Source of the DNA: Burkholderia sp. MS389
Lineage (GTDB): Bacteria > Pseudomonadota > Gammaproteobacteria > Burkholderiales > Burkholderiaceae
DNA: 64,000 bases
Reading direction: 5' to 3'
NCBI RefSeq assembly: GCF_016899425.1
Contig: NZ_CP045995.1
Coordinates: forward strand, 2,232,001-2,296,000
Shown here: positions 26,346 to 34,912 of the stretch, piece after piece
How positions within the stretch are numbered: the stretch's first letter is position 1
How the letters are laid out: every line of letters begins with the position of its first letter
Program-made: the position numbers and the translations under genes
The notes under the pieces: generated by a model
What the model saw: the letters and a program-made list of their open reading frames with translations, nothing else
Database searches by the model: none
What the model was told of the DNA's origin: nothing

Positions 26346-26714
26346 TCAGCCGTGCGTGCTGTCGTCACGATAGCCGTTCTTGCCGACGAAGATCTCCTTC
26401 AGCGCGGCGCGCAGCGTGACCGGATCGTATAGACCGGGCGCGAGATGGATCACGTAACGCGTCTGGCCGTCGAGACGCGCGGCGACGCCGGGCTCGATCT
26501 CGACGTCGATCGTATCGTCGGTCAGCCGCACCGACAGATCCTTGACGCGTACGTTGAGCTGGTCGCGCACCATCACTTCGATCAGCGTGTCGTCCGGAAA
26601 GCGCGACAGCGCGAAGCAATAGTCCTGTTCCGCATCGTGACAGTAGATGTTGGCGAAGCTTTCGTCGTCGTCGAGGTCGGACGTGGCCGCGCCGACGGTA
26701 GCGTGAAGTTCCAT
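26346..26714 (-). CDS. Hypothetical acidic protein
   Basis: 122 residues from ATG 26714 (AGGA upstream; earlier in-frame starts look non-coding). The sequence is acidic and soluble: SDLDDDESFANIYCHDAEQD, then FALSRFPDDTLIEVMVRDQL, a beta-rich middle (LSVRLTDDTIDVEIEPGVAA) and a C-terminal helix. No recognised family. It lies 22 bp downstream of the HxlR gene stop on the same strand, suggesting one transcript. Confidence 0.65.
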   Translation of the reverse strand: MELHATVGAATSDLDDDESFANIYCHDAEQDYCFALSRFPDDTLIEVMVRDQLNVRVKDLSVRLTDDTIDVEIEPGVAARLDGQTRYVIHLAPGLYDPVTLRAALKEIFVGKNGYRDDSTHG

Positions 26715-26736
26715 GAACGTGGTTCCTGCTGAAGGG

Positions 26737-27117
26737 TTATTTGTGAGCGTGCATCGTCGTTTCGGGTGCAGCCGCGGTGTCGGGTATCGCATCGGCCAGC
26801 ACATCGCGCGCCTTCAGCCACAGCCCGAATTCGCGCATCACGTCGACCACCGGCCGCAGCCGGTCGCCGTCGGCGGTGAGATCGTACTCGACGCGCACCG
26901 GCACTTCCGGATAGACGGTGCGTCGCACGAGCCCCGCGTCTTCCAGCGCGCGCAGGTCGAGCGTCAGCATGCGCTGCGAGATGCCCGGCATGTCGCGCCG
27001 CAGGTCGCTGAAGCGGCGCGGCCCGTCGAGCAGATACGACACCAGCAGCAGCCGCCAGCGGCCGCCGAGCAGGCGCATCGCTTCTTCAACGGAACATCCT
27101 GTCGCACTCGTTTTCAT
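26737..27117 (-). CDS. HxlR family transcriptional regulator
   Basis: 126 residues. The HxlR winged-helix domain covers residues 7-100: CSVEEAMRLLGGRWRLLLVS, DGPRRFSDLRRDMPGISQRM, LDLRALEDAGLVRRTVYPEV and RVEYDLTADGDRL. The N-terminal Cys8 is placed as in redox- or quinone-sensing HxlR proteins (HypR, QorR). ATG 27117 has AGGA upstream. It is divergent from a glutathione transferase gene, and a palindrome at 27144-27162 in between is a likely operator. A sensor of electrophiles controlling the transferase is a reasonable inference. Confidence 0.9.
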   Translation of the reverse strand: MKTSATGCSVEEAMRLLGGRWRLLLVSYLLDGPRRFSDLRRDMPGISQRMLTLDLRALEDAGLVRRTVYPEVPVRVEYDLTADGDRLRPVVDVMREFGLWLKARDVLADAIPDTAAAPETTMHAHK

Positions 27118-27143
27118 CGAGCTGGTTCCTGGTCGGTAAATTT

Positions 27144-27162
27144 TTTGTGACTACGGCACAAA
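27144..27162. promoter_or_regulatory. TTTGTG-N7-CACAAA palindrome, candidate HxlR operator
   Basis: TTTGTG (27144-27149) and CACAAA (27157-27162) form a perfect six-base inverted repeat with a seven-base spacer in the 136-bp divergent region. It begins 27 bp before the HxlR start. Its size and position suit a dimeric winged-helix repressor. Confidence 0.55.
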
Positions 27163-27253
27163 CGACTGCCGTCTTCTCAGCGCTGCGCCGATGCGAGATA
27201 TTAGCGCCCGCGTCGCGGCGAATCGATACCTGGACAACCCACGAAGGACACGC

Positions 27254-27886
27254 ATGAAGCTCTATCACGCTCCCGGCAGCTGTTCGCAGGCGATCTGCAT
27301 CGTACTGCGCGAAGGCGGATTCGACGCGGAGATCGTCAAGGTCGACGCGCGCAAGCATGTCGTCGATGGCGGCCGCGATTACTACGACGTGACCGAACTC
27401 GGCTACGTGCCGCTGCTCGAACTCGACGACGGCACGATGCTGCGCGAAGGGCCGGTGATCGCCCAGTATCTCGCGGACCAGCGCCCGGAAGCCGCGCTTG
27501 CGCCCGCTTACGGCACACTCGCGCGCTACCGGCTGATGGAATGGCTGAACTTTCTCGGCACCGAGATCCACAAGGGCTTCATCCCGCTGTTGTATGCGGT
27601 GCAGGCGGGGAAGTACGTCGAGCCCGTGCGGCAGAAGCTCGATGGCCGCTTCGCGTGGATCGACCGCCAGCTCGACGGCAGGACGTTCGTCACCGGCGAC
27701 ACGTTCACCGTCGCCGATGCGTACCTGTTCGCGCTGACCGGCTGGGGCAAGGCCGACTGGATGCGCTCGGTGTACAACGCGGAAATCGACCTGAGCCGGC
27801 ATGCGCATCTGCGTGCGTGGTACGAGCGGGTGCGCGCGCGGCCGGCGGTGCAGGCCGTGCTGGCGGCGGACAACCTGCTGCGATGA
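27254..27886 (+). CDS. Glutathione S-transferase family protein
   Basis: 210 residues. The N-terminal thioredoxin-like domain (1-80) reads MKLYHAPGSCSQAICIVLRE, with SxA/S10 typical of beta-class GSTs and the cis-Pro in YVPLLEL, then the glutathione-contacting EGPVIAQYLAD. The C-terminal helical domain ends with FTVADAYLFALTGWGK. This is the bacterial beta-class GstA-like type, cytosolic, conjugating or reducing electrophiles. Divergent from an HxlR regulator. Confidence 0.9.
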   Translation: MKLYHAPGSCSQAICIVLREGGFDAEIVKVDARKHVVDGGRDYYDVTELGYVPLLELDDGTMLREGPVIAQYLADQRPEAALAPAYGTLARYRLMEWLNFLGTEIHKGFIPLLYAVQAGKYVEPVRQKLDGRFAWIDRQLDGRTFVTGDTFTVADAYLFALTGWGKADWMRSVYNAEIDLSRHAHLRAWYERVRARPAVQAVLAADNLLR

Positions 27887-27933
27887 CGCGCGACGGCCGT
27901 GGCGACGCAGCGCCATGCCGCAACAGCCCGCGC

Positions 27934-27939
27934 TATAAT
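27934..27939 (+). promoter_or_regulatory. TATAAT -10 element just before the copper upstream ORF
   Basis: A perfect TATAAT ends eight bases before the ATG at 27947, so transcription from it would begin at or near the start codon, giving a leaderless or nearly leaderless mRNA. No good -35 is seen 17 bp upstream, suggesting activator dependence. Confidence 0.45.
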
Positions 27940-27946
27940 CGCCGCC

Positions 27947-28333
27947 ATGAAACTGCTTCGGACCTTCATCCTGCTGCTGCTGTGCGCGGTGCTGCCCATC
28001 ACTGGGCTGGCAGCCAGCGGCCTGACCGGCGAATGTCCGATGCAGCAGACGATGTCGATGGAGGCGGACACCGGCATGAAGATGGCCATGTCCGCCGACA
28101 TGCGCGGCTGCGATTCGATGCAGCCGTCATCCGCCGATCACGCGAAGGCCAAAGCCAAGGGCACGGCCTGCAAGGTGACGGCCCAATGCCAGTTCGGCAG
28201 TCTCTACCACCCGGCAGCCCGCGCCGACGTCAGCCGTCCCGCCGCATTCGCCAGCACGATCGTCTTCCACTACACGCAGTCCGTCCCGGCGCGCGACCCG
28301 AGCGGGTTGTGGCGCCCCCCACGCTTCAGCTGA
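27947..28333 (+). CDS. Copper-operon upstream ORF, DUF2946/CutF/CruR-like exported small protein
   Basis: 128 residues. A signal peptide covers residues 1-23 (LLRTFILLLLCAVLPITGLA). A Met/His-containing middle with GECPMQQTMSMEADTGMKMA follows, then C75-x5-C81-x-FGS at 75-85 and a tail ending LWRPPRFS. The protein at 41401 in the second copper operon shares exactly C-x5-C-x-FGS and RPPR. Small exported Cys proteins of this kind with proline-rich ends (CruR in Bordetella, CutF in Rhodobacter) act as nascent-chain copper sensors controlling the next gene's translation. It is the first gene before cusC-B-A and is followed by hairpins at 28371-28424. A simple periplasmic copper-binding protein is the alternative. 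Confidence 0.7.
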   Translation: MKLLRTFILLLLCAVLPITGLAASGLTGECPMQQTMSMEADTGMKMAMSADMRGCDSMQPSSADHAKAKAKGTACKVTAQCQFGSLYHPAARADVSRPAAFASTIVFHYTQSVPARDPSGLWRPPRFS

Positions 28334-28370
28334 TCCCGATTTGACCGGTTCGCCGCGCACGCGGTGAGGT

Positions 28371-28424
28371 TCGTCCTGTGCGCAGGACGGGGAATCCCTT
28401 TGGGTTCCGATTTGGGGTTACACC
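28371..28424 (+). promoter_or_regulatory. Stem-loop leader before cusC with alternative pairings over the ribosome site
   Basis: Hairpin 1: GTCCTG (28373-28378), loop TGCG, CAGGAC (28383-28388), extendable by one or two pairs outward. Hairpin 2: GGAA-T-CCC (28391-28398) with GGGTTCC (28402-28408) and a TTT loop. The same AATCCC (28393-28398) can instead pair with GGGGTT (28414-28419), which holds the only Shine-Dalgarno-like sequence before ATG 28425. The two pairings exclude each other, as expected for a translational switch. Folding was done by eye. Confidence 0.5.
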
Positions 28425-29717
28425 ATGTCATTCGCTTGCCGCACGCCGCGCATGCCGCGTGCATGTCGGCGCGCGCCCGTACCGTGGGCCGCGCTGCTGA
28501 TGGCGGGCGCCGTTCACGCGCAGCAGTCGCCGCTGACGCTGGACGCCGCGCTGCAGTCCGCCACCGATCGTTCCGCGTCGATGCAGGCCGCGCAGGCTTC
28601 CGTGCTCGCGCGTTCCGAAGCGGCCGTCAAGGCCGGCCAGTTGCCGGACCCGATGCTCAAGGCCGGCATCGACAACCTGCCAATCAACGGCGGGCAGCGC
28701 TTCACCGTCGGCCAGGATTTCATGACGATGCGCCGCATCGGCATCGAGCAGGAATGGGTGTCCGGAGACAAGCGGCGGCTGCGTACCGCGCTCGCCGACG
28801 AACAGGTCGGCCGCGAGCGCGCCGGCTATCTCGTGCAACTGGCGGCCGTACGCCGGCAGACCGCGACGGCGTGGCTCGATGCCATCTATGCGAAGCAGGC
28901 GCTCGCGCTTCAGCAGGCGCTGCTCGGTCACATGAACCATGAACTCGACGCGACGCAGGCGTCGTATCGCGGCGCGAAGGCGAGCGCGGCCGATGTCGTC
29001 CAGGCGCGGGCCATGCTCGCGCAGACGCAGGATCAACTGCTGAAGGCGCAGCAGGTCTACCAGACCGCGCTCATTGCGTTGTCGCGCTGGACCGCCGTGC
29101 CCGTCGACGATGTCGCGGGCACGCCGCCCGCACCGGTGTCGTTCGTGTCGTCGTTGCCGCCCGATGAATTGCGGCTGTCGCAGCCGGCGCTCATCACGGC
29201 CGCGGACGATATCGCCGTCGCCGAGGCCGATACGGCCGTCGCGAACAGCGAGCGCAGCCCGAACTGGACGTGGGAAGTCGCGTACCAGCAGCGCGGCGGC
29301 GCGTATTCGAACATGGTGTCCATCGGCGTGACGATCCCGCTGCCGCTCGATCGCAAGAATCGCCAGAACCGCGACGTGGCCGAGAAAGCCGCGCTCGCGA
29401 CGAAGGCGCGCCTGACGTACGAGGACACGCTGCGCCAGGTGCAGGCCGATATCCGCACGCAGTCCGCGACGCTCGCGAGCGGTCGCGCGCGCATCGCGCA
29501 TCTCGGCGACGCGTTGCTACCGGCCGCCGATCAGCGCGTGCAGCTCGCGGCGGCGGCATACCGCGCCGGCACGGGGTCGCTCGCCGACACGTTCGCCGCG
29601 CGGCGTGCACAACTCGACGCGCAGTTGCAGGTGCTCGATCTCAGGCGCGAGGTCTCGCAGACCTGGGCGCAACTCGAATATCAGGTCGTGCCGTCGGCGA
29701 CGGCCGCCGCGCAGTGA
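28425..29717 (+). CDS. cusC: TolC-family outer-membrane component of the Cu/Ag RND efflux system (CusC/CzcC-like)
   Basis: 430 residues with a signal peptide ending AGAVHAQ. Two outer-membrane efflux protein (OEP) repeats follow with the helical DATQASYRGAKASAADVVQA and GVTIPLPLDRKNRQN segments. There is no lipobox Cys, unlike E. coli CusC. It forms the trimeric outer-membrane tunnel with the CusB adaptor and CusA pump encoded directly downstream (11-bp gap to cusB). Translation may be controlled by the leader hairpins at 28371-28424. Confidence 0.88.
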   Translation: MSFACRTPRMPRACRRAPVPWAALLMAGAVHAQQSPLTLDAALQSATDRSASMQAAQASVLARSEAAVKAGQLPDPMLKAGIDNLPINGGQRFTVGQDFMTMRRIGIEQEWVSGDKRRLRTALADEQVGRERAGYLVQLAAVRRQTATAWLDAIYAKQALALQQALLGHMNHELDATQASYRGAKASAADVVQARAMLAQTQDQLLKAQQVYQTALIALSRWTAVPVDDVAGTPPAPVSFVSSLPPDELRLSQPALITAADDIAVAEADTAVANSERSPNWTWEVAYQQRGGAYSNMVSIGVTIPLPLDRKNRQNRDVAEKAALATKARLTYEDTLRQVQADIRTQSATLASGRARIAHLGDALLPAADQRVQLAAAAYRAGTGSLADTFAARRAQLDAQLQVLDLRREVSQTWAQLEYQVVPSATAAAQ

Positions 29718-29728
29718 AGGAGACGCTC

Positions 29729-31252
29729 ATGACAAGGCAATCACTGATGCGTGCGGCGCTGATCGCGTTCGCCGGCGCGGCGCTCGCCGGCGCCGGCTAT
29801 TTCGCGGGCGTTCGCCATGCGACGCGCGGCGCGGCGACGGCCGCCATGCCCGCCGCCGCGCCGTCGGGCGTGCCGGCTCAGCAGGCCTCGCGCAAGGTGC
29901 TGTACTGGCATGACCCGATGGTGCCGAACCAGCACTTCGACAAACCGGGCAAATCGCCGTTCATGGACATGCAGTTGCAGCCCGTCTATGCGGACGAAGG
30001 CGGTGCCGCGGCGGGCATCCGGATCGATCCGGGCCTGCAGCAGAACCTCGGCATTCGCTATGCGACCGTGCGCCGGCAGCAGACGGCGGCCGGCTTCGAC
30101 GCGGTGGGCACCACGCAGTTCGACGAAGCGCGCGCGGCGGTCGTGCAGTCGCGCGTGACGGGCTACATCGATCGTCTGTATGCGCGTGCGCCGATGCAGC
30201 GCATTGCGAAGGGCGCGCCGGTCGCATCGCTGTTCGTGCCCGACTGGCTCGCGCCGCAGGAGGAGTATCTCGCGCTGAAGCGCGGCGGGATGGACGGCAG
30301 CCTGCTCGATGCGGCGCGCGCACGGATGCGGGCGCTATCGATCCCGGACGCGATGATCGCGGCCCTCGATCGCACCGGCCGCGCGCAGACGCACGTCGTG
30401 CTGAGCGCGCCGGAGAGCGGCGTCGTCAGCGAGCTGAACGTGCGCGACGGCGCGATGGTCGCGCCCGGCCAGACACTCGCGAAGATCGCCGGGCTGTCGA
30501 CGCTGTGGCTGATCGTCGAGGTGCCGGAAGCGCTCGCCTTGAACGTGCAGCCGGGGATGTCGGTCGACGCGACGTTCGCCGTCGATCCGGCCCGGCATTT
30601 CAGCGGCCGCATCCGCGAAGTGCTGCCCGGCATCAGCACGGGCAGCCGTACGTTGCAGGCGCGCGTGGAGATCGACAACGCGTCGCTGAAGCTCACGCCC
30701 GGCATGCTGATGCGCGTGAAGGTCGCCGCGCAGGAGAAGGCGTCGCGCCTGCTCGTGCCGTCCGAGGCGGTAATCGCGACCGGCCGGCGCACGATCGTCA
30801 TCGCGAAGCACGGCGACGGCCGGCTGCAGCCGGTGTCGGTGACGGTCGGCAACGACGTCGGCGGCGACACGGAAGTGCTCGGCGGGCTGAACGAAGGCGA
30901 CACGGTCGTCGCGTCGGGGCAGTTCCTGATCGATTCGGAAGCCAGCCTGAAAAGCGTGCTGCCGCGGCTGGAGCGGGCGGCAGGCACAAGCGCGGCCGCC
31001 TCATCCGCGACGGCAACCGCGCCGGCTTACGAAACCACCGGCAAGGTGGAGAACGTCACGGCCGACGACATCACGTTCTCGCATCAACCGGTGCCGGCGC
31101 TTGGCTGGGGCGCGATGACGATGGCGTTCGGCAAGCCGTCGGCACACGCGTTTCCGGACGTGAAGCCGGGCCAGACCGTGCGTTTCGCGTTCACGCAGAC
31201 CGATGACGGTTACCGACTGACGAAGGTCGAGCCGCAGGGAGGCGAGCGATGA
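29729..31252 (+). CDS. cusB: CusB-like periplasmic adaptor with a C-terminal CusF-like domain
   Basis: 507 residues from ATG 29729 (GAAGGAGA upstream). Order: N-terminal anchor ([19 protein letters not shown]), a heavy-metal-binding motif variant [20 protein letters not shown] with [14 protein letters not shown] near residues 55-90, then the lipoyl/barrel-sandwich and beta-barrel domains ([20 protein letters not shown]). From about residue 435 there is a fused CusF-type OB domain with [20 protein letters not shown] and the metal-binding core WGAMTMAF. In many systems CusF is a separate gene; here one copy is fused and another follows cusA. It overlaps cusA (ATGA). Confidence 0.92.
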   Translation: MTRQSLMRAALIAFAGAALAGAGYFAGVRHATRGAATAAMPAAAPSGVPAQQASRKVLYWHDPMVPNQHFDKPGKSPFMDMQLQPVYADEGGAAAGIRIDPGLQQNLGIRYATVRRQQTAAGFDAVGTTQFDEARAAVVQSRVTGYIDRLYARAPMQRIAKGAPVASLFVPDWLAPQEEYLALKRGGMDGSLLDAARARMRALSIPDAMIAALDRTGRAQTHVVLSAPESGVVSELNVRDGAMVAPGQTLAKIAGLSTLWLIVEVPEALALNVQPGMSVDATFAVDPARHFSGRIREVLPGISTGSRTLQARVEIDNASLKLTPGMLMRVKVAAQEKASRLLVPSEAVIATGRRTIVIAKHGDGRLQPVSVTVGNDVGGDTEVLGGLNEGDTVVASGQFLIDSEASLKSVLPRLERAAGTSAAASSATATAPAYETTGKVENVTADDITFSHQPVPALGWGAMTMAFGKPSAHAFPDVKPGQTVRFAFTQTDDGYRLTKVEPQGGER

Positions 31253-34200
31253 TCACGCGCATCATTCACTGGTCCGTCCATCACCGGTTTCTGGTGCTGC
31301 TGGCCACCGTGCTGCTCGCGGCATGGGGCGTGCAGTCGCTGCGACAGACGCCGCTCGACGCGTTACCCGACCTGTCGGACACGCAGGTGATCGTGAAGGC
31401 GTCGTATCCGGGCAAGGCGCCGCAGGTCGTCGAGGATCAGGTGACCTATCCGCTGACGACGACGCTGCTCGGCGTGCCGGGCGCGAAAACCGTGCGCGCG
31501 TACTCGTCGTTCGGCGACGCGTTCGTCTACGTGCTGTTCGACGACCGCACCGATCCGTACTGGGCGCGTTCGCGCGTGCTCGAATACCTGAGCCAGGTGC
31601 AGAGCCGCCTGCCGGCGGGCGCGACCGTGTCGCTCGGGCCGGATGCGACCGGCGTCGGCTGGGTATACGAATACGCGCTCGTCGATCGCACCGGTCACCA
31701 CGATGCCGGGCAACTGCGCGCGCTCAACGACTGGTTCCTGAAGTTCGAGCTGAAGGCCGTGCCGGACGTATCGGAAGTGGCGAGCATCGGCGGCATGGTG
31801 CGCCAGTACCAGGTCGTGCTCGATCCGGACAAGCTGCGCGCGTACGGCATCACGCAGGCGACGGTCGCGGAGGCGCTCGGCAAGGCCAACCAGGCCTCCG
31901 GCGGCTCGGTCGTCGAGCTGGCCGAGTCGGAGTACATGGTGCGCTCGTCCGGCTACCTGCGCACGCTCGACGATTTCCGTCACGTCGTGCTGCGCACCGA
32001 CGACACCGGCACGCCGGTCCTGCTCGGCGACGTCGCGCGCATCCAGGTCGGCCCGGCGACGCGGCGCGGGATCGCGGAGCTGAACGGGCAGGGCGAGGTG
32101 ACGGGCGGTGTCGTCGTGATGCGTTCGGGCAAGAACGCGCTGACGACGATCGACGCGGTGAAGGCGAAGCTCGCCAACCTGAAGCGCTCGCTGCCGCCCG
32201 GCGTCGAGATCGTCACGACGTACGACCGCTCGCAGCTGATCGAACGCGCGGTGGACAACCTCAGGGACAAGCTGATCGAGGAATTCGTGATCGTCGGGAT
32301 CGTGTGCGCGGTGTTCCTGTTCCATCTGCGCAGCGCGTTCGTCGCGATCCTGTCGCTGCCGCTCGGCGTGCTGGCGGCGTTCATCGTGATGCGCTACCAG
32401 GGCGTGAACGCGAACCTGATGTCGCTCGGCGGAATCGCGATCGCGATCGGCGCGATGATCGACGCGGCGATCGTGATGATCGAGAACGCGCACAAGCATC
32501 TGGAAGCATACGACCGCGCGCATCCCGGCGAGCCGATCACCACTGCGCGCCGTTGGGAAATCGTCGCGGCGTCGGCCGCGGAGGTCGGGCCGGCACTGTT
32601 CTTCTCGTTGCTGATCATCACGCTGTCGTTCGTTCCGGTGTTTTCGCTGGAAGGGCAGGAGGGCAAGCTGTTCGCGCCGCTCGCGTTCACGAAGACCTAT
32701 ACGATCGCGGCCGCCGCCGGGCTGTCGGTGACGCTGGTGCCGGTGCTGATGGGCTATCTGGTACGCGGCCGCATTCCGCCCGAGCACGCGAACCCGATCA
32801 ACCGCGCGCTGATTCGCCTGTACCGGCCGCTGCTCGAAGCGACCCTGCGGCGCCCGTGGGCCGCGATCGGCGTCGCGGTCGTCGCGCTCGTGCTGACCGC
32901 CGTGCCGTTGTCGCGGCTCGGCAGCGAATTCATGCCGCCGCTCGACGAAGGCGATTTGCTGTACATGCCGACCGCGCTGCCGGGCATCTCGGCGGACAAG
33001 GCGAGCGAGTTGCTGCAGCAGACCGACCGGCTGATCAAGACCGTGCCGGAGGTCGACACCGTGTTCGGCAAGTCGGGCCGCGCCGATACCGCGACCGACC
33101 CGGCGCCGCTCGAGATGTTCGAGACGACGATCCGCTTCAAGCCGCGCAGCGCGTGGCGGCCGGGCATGACGCCGGAGAAGCTCGTCGACGAACTCGACCG
33201 GACGGTGAAGGTGCCGGGCTTGTCGAACGTATGGGTGCCGCCGATCCGCAACCGGCTCGACATGCTGTCCACCGGGATCAAGACGCCGGTCGGCGTGAAG
33301 ATTTCCGGGCCGGACCTGGCGGGGATCGACGCGATCGCGACGCAGGTCGAGGCAGCCGTGAAGCGCGTGCCGGGCGTGACGTCCGCGCTCGCGGAACGGC
33401 TGAACGGCGGCCGCTACATCGACGTCGACATCGACCGGCTCGCCGCCGCGCGTTACGGGCTGTCGGTGGCCGATATCCAGTCGGTCGTGTCGTCGGCGAT
33501 CGGCGGCGAGGACGTCGGCGAAGTGATCGCCGGGCGCGAGCGCTTCCCGATCAACATCCGCTATCCGCGCGAGATCCGCGATTCGCTCGAGAACCTGCGG
33601 CAACTGCCGATCGTCACCGCGCGCGGCGCGCAGATCCGCCTCGGCGACGTCGCGCACGTCGCGATCGCCGACGGGCCGCCGATGATCCGCAGCGAAAACG
33701 CGCGGCTGTCCGGCTACGTGTACGTCGATCTCCGCGGTATCGATCTCAGCACGGCCGTCCGTGCGATGCAGCAGACCGTCGCGCAACAGGTCGCGTTGGC
33801 GCCCGGCTATTCGATCGCGTGGTCGGGTCAGTTCGAGTACCTCGAACGCGCGGCGGCGACGCTCCGCACCGTCGTGCCTGTCACGCTCGTCGTGATCTTC
33901 GTGTTGTTGTTCGTCACGTTCGATTCGGCGGCCGACGCGTTGCTGCTGATGTCGACGGTCCCGTTCGCGCTGGTCGGCGGGTTCTGGCTCGTGTGGGCGC
34001 TCGGCCATGCGGTGTCCGTCGCGACGTCGGTCGGTTTCATCGCACTGGCCGGCGTGGCCGCCGAATTCGGCGTCGTGATGCTGCTGTACCTGAAGGGCGC
34101 GCTGCAGCGCCGGCTCGATGCCGGCGAACCGCTGACCGATGCGTTGCTGCTCGACGCGATTCGCGAAGGCGCGGTGTTGCGCGTGCGGCCGAAGGCGATG

Positions 34201-34455
34201 ACGGTCGCCGTCGTGCTCGCCGGGCTCGTGCCGATCATGATCGGCCACGGCGCCGGCTCCGAAGTCATGCAGCGCATCGCCGCGCCGATGGTCGGCGGCA
34301 TGGTCACGGCGCCGCTCTTGTCGATGTTCGTCATTCCCGCCGCGTGGCTTCTGCTTCAGCGCCGTCGTGCGCGAAGCGCGGGCCGCGCGCGGCATTCCGA
34401 TGCAGTTCCTTCCGGCACGAACGTGCCATCTATCCCAACCGGAGAATCACGTTGA
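31249..34455 (+). CDS. cusA: CusA/CzcA heavy-metal RND efflux pump
   Basis: 1068 residues, the expected RND size, with spans 1, 2-6, 7 and 8-12 and two large periplasmic loops. The HME-RND signature region reads [20 protein letters not shown] with the proton-relay Asp in span 4. The opening [20 protein letters not shown] and porter-domain blocks ([20 protein letters not shown]) match CusA/SilA/CzcA. Context with CusF-type domains indicates monovalent Cu/Ag rather than Zn/Co/Cd. The start overlaps cusB. It exports Cu(I)/Ag(I) from the periplasm or cytoplasm using proton motive force. Confidence 0.95.
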   Translation: MITRIIHWSVHHRFLVLLATVLLAAWGVQSLRQTPLDALPDLSDTQVIVKASYPGKAPQVVEDQVTYPLTTTLLGVPGAKTVRAYSSFGDAFVYVLFDDRTDPYWARSRVLEYLSQVQSRLPAGATVSLGPDATGVGWVYEYALVDRTGHHDAGQLRALNDWFLKFELKAVPDVSEVASIGGMVRQYQVVLDPDKLRAYGITQATVAEALGKANQASGGSVVELAESEYMVRSSGYLRTLDDFRHVVLRTDDTGTPVLLGDVARIQVGPATRRGIAELNGQGEVTGGVVVMRSGKNALTTIDAVKAKLANLKRSLPPGVEIVTTYDRSQLIERAVDNLRDKLIEEFVIVGIVCAVFLFHLRSAFVAILSLPLGVLAAFIVMRYQGVNANLMSLGGIAIAIGAMIDAAIVMIENAHKHLEAYDRAHPGEPITTARRWEIVAASAAEVGPALFFSLLIITLSFVPVFSLEGQEGKLFAPLAFTKTYTIAAAAGLSVTLVPVLMGYLVRGRIPPEHANPINRALIRLYRPLLEATLRRPWAAIGVAVVALVLTAVPLSRLGSEFMPPLDEGDLLYMPTALPGISADKASELLQQTDRLIKTVPEVDTVFGKSGRADTATDPAPLEMFETTIRFKPRSAWRPGMTPEKLVDELDRTVKVPGLSNVWVPPIRNRLDMLSTGIKTPVGVKISGPDLAGIDAIATQVEAAVKRVPGVTSALAERLNGGRYIDVDIDRLAAARYGLSVADIQSVVSSAIGGEDVGEVIAGRERFPINIRYPREIRDSLENLRQLPIVTARGAQIRLGDVAHVAIADGPPMIRSENARLSGYVYVDLRGIDLSTAVRAMQQTVAQQVALAPGYSIAWSGQFEYLERAAATLRTVVPVTLVVIFVLLFVTFDSAADALLLMSTVPFALVGGFWLVWALGHAVSVATSVGFIALAGVAAEFGVVMLLYLKGALQRRLDAGEPLTDALLLDAIREGAVLRVRPKAMTVAVVLAGLVPIMIGHGAGSEVMQRIAAPMVGGMVTAPLLSMFVIPAAWLLLQRRRARSAGRARHSDAVPSGTNVPSIPTGESR

Positions 34456-34457
34456 AG

Positions 34458-34820
34458 ATGAATCAATTGATCGCTACTGCCACCGCTGTCGTCGCGCTGA
34501 GTGCGTTCGCGGTACCGGCGTTCGCCGCCGGCGAGATGTCGGGCATGGACATGTCCGGCATGAAGATGTCGTCGGACGGTGCGGCGGAATCGAATGCCGC
34601 GCTGACGGACGCCGAAGTGAAGAAGGTCGATGCCGCGAGCGGCAAGATCACGCTGAAGCACGGCGCGCTGGAGAACGTCGGGATGCCGCCGATGACGATG
34701 GCGTTCAAGGCGAAGGACGCGGCGATGCTTGCTCAAGCGCATGCGGGCGACAAGGTCAGGGTGCGGATCGAGAAGGTCGACGGTACGTTGACGATCGTCA
34801 AACTCGTCAAGGGTTCCTGA
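34458..34820 (+). CDS. cusF: CusF-like periplasmic copper-binding protein
   Basis: 120 residues from ATG 34458; the TTG at 34452, overlapping the cusA stop, has better spacing to GGAGA (34441-34445) and would add two residues. The signal peptide ends AVPAFA, followed by a Met-rich linker (GEMSGMDMSGMKMSSD) and an OB-fold CusF domain with KITLKHGALENVGMPPMTMA. The usual CusF tryptophan that caps the metal is absent; His and the Met pair are kept. Its role is to hand Cu(I)/Ag(I) to CusB. Last gene of the operon; followed by a hairpin. Confidence 0.88.
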   Translation: MNQLIATATAVVALSAFAVPAFAAGEMSGMDMSGMKMSSDGAAESNAALTDAEVKKVDAASGKITLKHGALENVGMPPMTMAFKAKDAAMLAQAHAGDKVRVRIEKVDGTLTIVKLVKGS

Positions 34821-34827
34821 TCGTCCG

Positions 34828-34854
34828 GATGCGGGCGTTGCCGTCGCCCGCGTC
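34828..34854. terminator. Hairpin after cusF
   Basis: GATGCGGGCG (34828-34837) pairs with CGCCCGCGTC (34845-34854) around a seven-base loop, including one G-U. It lies between the rightward cus operon and the leftward exchanger gene, so it may serve both. No U-run. Confidence 0.55.
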
Positions 34855-34912
34855 GGGTGCCATGAAACGCGCCGCGCCGACGTGTTCGTCGGCCGGCGCG
34901 CCCGACCGGCAT

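Noticed and set aside
31323-34820. Long alternative frames on both strands across cusA (over 1000 codons each)
   Set aside because: They show no recognisable motifs and Arg/Asp-biased composition; the CusA frame is unambiguous and the others are its shadows.
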